Assembly (NCBI GenBank): GCA_965219565.1
Contig: OZ244780.1
Span: 1,984,001 to 2,048,000 of the forward strand
Direction: 5' to 3'
Length of the DNA: 64,000 nucleotides
DNA from: DAOUJI01 sp965219565
GTDB taxonomy: Bacteria; Chloroflexota; Dehalococcoidia; Lucifugimonadales; JAGWBF01
The first letter of the stretch is position 1, and the number at the start of each line of letters is the position of its first letter. The notes beneath the pieces were generated by a model. The model was not told the DNA's origin. It saw only the letters and a program-made list of their open reading frames with translations, and ran no database searches. This document shows positions 60,862 through 64,000 of the stretch, piece after piece. The position numbers and the translations under genes were made by a program.

Positions 60862-61320
60862 ATGCCTCTAGTGAGCATCATCATGGGAAGCCCGACGGAC
60901 GAACCCTTTGCACAAGAGACTGCCAAGGTCTTGGAGGACCTCTCCATAGACCACGAGCTAAGGGTGATGTCAGCGCACCGCAACCCCGACCGCCTCAGAG
61001 AATACGTCACCGAGGCCCCAAGCCGCGGGACAGAAGTGTTCATCGCCGCAGCGGGGGGAGCGGCGGCCCTGCCCGGCGTCGTCTCTGCCCACACCACCAA
61101 GCCGGTCATAGGCGTGCCCCTGGCCACCAGCGAGCTCAAGGGAATAGACGCCTTGATGGCCATAGCCCAGATGCCGCCTGGAGTGCCCGTGGGTTGCGTC
61201 GCAGTGGGTTCATGGGGAGCCCGCAACGCAGCCTTCCTCGCCGCCTCAATTCTGGGCCTGAAATATGATAAAATCAGGGAAGCTTATGAGGACTACCGGC
61301 AACGACAGCGGGAGAGATAA
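60862..61320 (+). CDS. purE: N5-CAIR mutase (PurE)
   Basis: 152 residues with IIMGSPTDEPF, the SAHRNP motif with the active His, and MPPGVPVGCVAVG. It is preceded by AGGAGGT eight bases before ATG. Class I PurE enzymes work with PurK, which is not in this window. The 3' end overlaps the HAD gene by 35 bases. Confidence 0.95.
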   Translation: MPLVSIIMGSPTDEPFAQETAKVLEDLSIDHELRVMSAHRNPDRLREYVTEAPSRGTEVFIAAAGGAAALPGVVSAHTTKPVIGVPLATSELKGIDALMAIAQMPPGVPVGCVAVGSWGARNAAFLAASILGLKYDKIREAYEDYRQRQRER

Positions 61321-62071
61321 AACGGGCGCCTCATCATACCTGACAACCAACGGACACCACCCCGCTGTCATTTGCGATTTCGACGAGACAACAGCCGTCG
61401 AGAACGTGGCTCATCTGATCCTTAGTCAGTCCCCGGGGGCGACGTCCTGGCAGGACTTGCGCTCCCAGTCCCAGGCCAACGACATCAGCTTCAGGGAATA
61501 CCAGGAAGAGTCCTTTCGCAAGGCCGGGATGGGTCTGAAGCAGATGCAGGACCTCGTGAGGCAAAACGCCAACCTCCGCCCCCATTTCAAGGAATTGTCT
61601 CAACTTTGCCGATCCCACAACATACCCCTGGCCATAGTGACCGTAGGACTGGACTTCTACGTGGATGCTCTGTTGGACAGGGAGGAACTCGGCCACATAC
61701 CCCGCTACTCCGCCTCTACTTCCTTCTCTGTCGACGGCATCGATTTCGACTACCCCCATTGCTGGGACGGGACCGGAGCGTCCAGCCTTGAGACGTGCTA
61801 CCGGTGGGGAACGTGCAAGTGCTCGGTGGTCAACGTATACAAACGGATGGGTCATAGCGTCATCTACGTCGGAGACGGGGTGTCCGACTATTGCCCTGCG
61901 TCGATAGCCGACTTCGTGTTCGCAAGAAGCCTCCTAGCCGAGGTCTGCGAAGACAAGGGGCTCCGATACGCCGAATTCGAGGACTTCAAAGACGTCGCCG
62001 ACGCCATTCAGGCCGCAGTGGATGCCGGGATGACTCGACAAGGCCATTGTGGGGAGGGAGAGGCGCGATGA
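61286..62071 (+). CDS. HAD-family phosphatase (MtnX-like) within purine array
   Basis: 261 residues from ATG 61286 (AGGGA upstream; the frame also opens at 61265). HAD motif I reads DFDETT with the nucleophile Asp, motif II lies around IVTVGLDFY, and motif IV VGDGVSDYCPA. Cys and Phe residues near the end (DFVFARSLLAEVC) match MtnX-like HAD-IB phosphatases that act on small phosphorylated metabolites. It overlaps purE by 35 bases and shares ATGA with purB, so it is translated with the purine enzymes. Substrate unknown; a phosphorylated purine intermediate or by-product is possible. Confidence 0.88.
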   Translation: MRTTGNDSGRDKTGASSYLTTNGHHPAVICDFDETTAVENVAHLILSQSPGATSWQDLRSQSQANDISFREYQEESFRKAGMGLKQMQDLVRQNANLRPHFKELSQLCRSHNIPLAIVTVGLDFYVDALLDREELGHIPRYSASTSFSVDGIDFDYPHCWDGTGASSLETCYRWGTCKCSVVNVYKRMGHSVIYVGDGVSDYCPASIADFVFARSLLAEVCEDKGLRYAEFEDFKDVADAIQAAVDAGMTRQGHCGEGEAR

Positions 62072-63402
62072 TAGAGAGATACTCCCGGCCGAGAATGAAG
62101 GCCGTATGGTCCGACGAGAACAAGTACGGCAAGTGGATGCAGGTGGAGCTTGCCGTCTGCGAGGCATGGACTGAAGCCGGTGTAATACCGCCGGAGGACA
62201 TGGAAGCCCTCCGACGGGCCCGCTACAACCACAGCCGAATGGAAGAGATATTCGAAAGGACGCGTCACGACGTGACCGCCTTCCTCCAGTCGGTGACTGA
62301 AGGACTTGGAGACGAGGGCCGCTGGCTCCACCTGGGCATGACCTCCAGCGACATGCTGGACACGGCCCTGAGTCTTCAGATGGTGGAAGCCGGTCATATC
62401 CTGAAGGGGGACCTAGAATCCCTTTCCGAAGCCGTCAGAGTCCAGGCGTTGGCCCACAAAGACACCCCCATGATGGGACGCACCCACGGAGTCCACGCTG
62501 AACCCATAACCTTCGGTCTCAAGCTTGCCCTCTGGTGGGACGAAGTGCGGCGCCACAGCGAAAGGCTGGACCAGGCCATCGAAAGTGTTAGAGTAGGCAA
62601 GATATCGGGCGCAGTTGGGACCCACGCCACCATACCGCCGGACGTGGAAGAGAAAGTCTGCGCACGCCTGGGCCTTAACACGGCCCCCGTGTCCAGCCAG
62701 ATCATCCAGCGGGACCGTCATGCCCATTTCATCACCACATTGGCTCTTATTGCGGCGTCGCTGGAGAAGTTCGCAACCGAGATTCGCTCCCTGCAGCGCA
62801 CCGAAGTGCGGGAAGCTGAGGAGCCATTCGGGGAGGGTCAGACGGGCTCGTCGTCCATGCCCCACAAGCGCAACCCGGAGCTTTCCGAGCGAGTGTGCGG
62901 TCTCGCCCGCCTCATTCGGGGACACAGCGTGACAGCCCTGGAAAATGTCGCCCTCTGGCATGAGAGGGACATCAGCCACTCGTCCGCCGAACGGCTGATA
63001 ATCCCGGACTCCTGCCTGGCTCTGGACTACATACTCGACCTCTTCACCGGAGTGGTCAAAGGACTGAGAGTCCACCCGGAGCGGATGCGGGAGAATATGG
63101 AGAGCGCGCGAGGGCTGCTCTTCAGCCAGCGGACCATGCTGGCCCTCATTGAAAAGGGGCTTCCCAGGGAAAAAGCCTATTCGATAGTCCAGAGGCACGC
63201 CATGCCAAGCTGGGACGAGGGTCTGGACTTCCGAGAGCTGGTCAAGGCCGACCCGGAGGTGAACTCCCGCCTTTCACCTGAAGAACTGGCAGACATCTTC
63301 GACTATGGATACTACCTGAGATACGTTGACGAGACCTTTGAGCGCGTGGGACTGGCACCCCAAAAAGTTGGGGCTGGCCAGGCGGTGGAGGAGCAGCGAT
63401 GA
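62068..63402 (+). CDS. purB: Adenylosuccinate lyase
   Basis: 444 residues from ATG 62068 (the frame extends to 61891, but this start shares ATGA with the HAD stop and has GGGAGGGAGAGG upstream). Fumarase-superfamily features: TSSDMLDTA, a conserved HG in MGRTHGVHAEP, and the signature GSSSMPHKRNP with the catalytic Ser. Acts twice in purine synthesis. It ends in an ATGA overlap with purC. Confidence 0.97.
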   Translation: MIERYSRPRMKAVWSDENKYGKWMQVELAVCEAWTEAGVIPPEDMEALRRARYNHSRMEEIFERTRHDVTAFLQSVTEGLGDEGRWLHLGMTSSDMLDTALSLQMVEAGHILKGDLESLSEAVRVQALAHKDTPMMGRTHGVHAEPITFGLKLALWWDEVRRHSERLDQAIESVRVGKISGAVGTHATIPPDVEEKVCARLGLNTAPVSSQIIQRDRHAHFITTLALIAASLEKFATEIRSLQRTEVREAEEPFGEGQTGSSSMPHKRNPELSERVCGLARLIRGHSVTALENVALWHERDISHSSAERLIIPDSCLALDYILDLFTGVVKGLRVHPERMRENMESARGLLFSQRTMLALIEKGLPREKAYSIVQRHAMPSWDEGLDFRELVKADPEVNSRLSPEELADIFDYGYYLRYVDETFERVGLAPQKVGAGQAVEEQR

Positions 63403-64000
63403 TCATCGAGGCGGAGCTTCCCAACAGGCTTTATCGGGGAAAAGTGCGAGACACCTTCGATCTGGGCGACGGGCTGATGCTTATGGTGGCCACCGACAGG
63501 ATTTCAGCTTTCGACGTGGTCCTGCCCAACGGCATCCCCAACAAGGGCTTGGTGCTGTCCCGCATTTCGGACTTCTGGTTTCATCGCACTAAGTCCATAG
63601 TGGACAACCACCTTGTCGGGATGGCGGACGACCCTGCAGCCGTCGCAAGCGTTGGCTCAGACACTGGAATCCTTGTGGACCTGGACCCGGTAATCGCTGG
63701 GCAGGCCATGATTGTCAAGCGGGCCGAACGAATCGACGTCGAGTGCATCGTCAGGGGATACCTGGCCGGATCGGCCTGGTCCGAGTACCGCAGGCAGGGC
63801 ACGGTCTGGGGCGACAAGCTGCCTGAAGGAATGGTGGAAGGAGCTGTCCTTCCAGAAGCCATTTTCACCCCGACCACCAAGGCCGAAGAGGGCCACGACG
63901 AGAACATGAGCCGCCAGGAAGTGGCCGACATGGTGGGAAAGGAGACGGCGGACCGGCTGGAAGCCCTGAGTTTGGCCGTCTACAATCACGCCCACGACTA
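63399..64000 (+). CDS. purC: SAICAR synthase, 3' end off window
   Basis: 200 codons from ATG 63399, which overlaps the purB stop as ATGA, running off the right edge without a stop. N-terminal SAICAR synthetase features: LYRGKVRDTFDLGDG, ATDRISAFDV, and the ATP and substrate segments ECIVRGYLAGSAWSEYR and VWGDKLPEGM. Fold type confirmed by these; the C-terminal third is missing. Confidence 0.96.
   Translation, partial: MIIEAELPNRLYRGKVRDTFDLGDGLMLMVATDRISAFDVVLPNGIPNKGLVLSRISDFWFHRTKSIVDNHLVGMADDPAAVASVGSDTGILVDLDPVIAGQAMIVKRAERIDVECIVRGYLAGSAWSEYRRQGTVWGDKLPEGMVEGAVLPEAIFTPTTKAEEGHDENMSRQEVADMVGKETADRLEALSLAVYNHAHD

Overview
The window looks like a piece of a Chloroflexota chromosome, most likely Dehalococcoidia and close to the SAR202 group. 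This is inferred from gene content, not from a marker tree. The evidence is a DUF2298/'YYY' membrane protein beside an Agl23-type glycosyltransferase, together with expanded paralogue families of flavin-dependent (luciferase-like) monooxygenases, CaiB-type CoA transferases, P450s and cyclases. The DNA is moderately G+C rich and densely coded. Most genes have GGAGG-type ribosome binding sites, and many neighbours overlap by 4-20 bases.

Layout. 1-8.6 kb: membrane glycosylation pair, rnc-ftsY, a TlpA-like thioredoxin, an M20 peptidase, a membrane-anchored hydrolase and a 7Fe ferredoxin. 8.6-14.4 kb: a less G+C-rich gene with a HEPN-like motif (possible phage defence), two unlisted small ORFs, alaS-ruvX, a SWIM-domain protein and tRNA-Gly. 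14.4-20.2 kb: VOC protein, P-II regulator, Na/Ca antiporter, cupin, luciferase-like monooxygenase, small membrane protein and a hydrolase with Cys as nucleophile. 20.3-23.7 kb: a large N6-adenine DNA methyltransferase split by an in-frame TAG, a solitary HicB and tRNA-Gln. 23.8-46.2 kb: an accessory catabolic region with two MFS transporters, a fused double CoA transferase, two luciferase-like monooxygenases, tandem P450s, a nitroreductase, an NHL propeller protein, four tandem cyclases and an epoxide hydrolase. It also holds comM, fluC and a toxin-antitoxin-like DUF7662/PIN pair whose toxin is frameshifted by a 7-bp tandem duplication. 46.5-47.9 kb: two putative lipoproteins. 48.0-57.7 kb (minus): one long core-metabolism array, tsaC-rpiB-prenyl synthase-pgk-apgM-tpiA-miaA-dapF-dapL-hflX. 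57.8-64.0 kb (plus): a purine array, guaA-purD-purE-HAD phosphatase-purB-purC, with purC cut by the window edge.

Together, the middle third reads as an oxidative toolkit for organic compounds: monooxygenation, epoxide opening, ring or amide hydrolysis, CoA transfer and transport. It is flanked by ordinary housekeeping operons. Defence or toxin-like genes are scattered through the window, and two of them are visibly broken. No CRISPR array, insertion sequence, rRNA or riboswitch was recognised.
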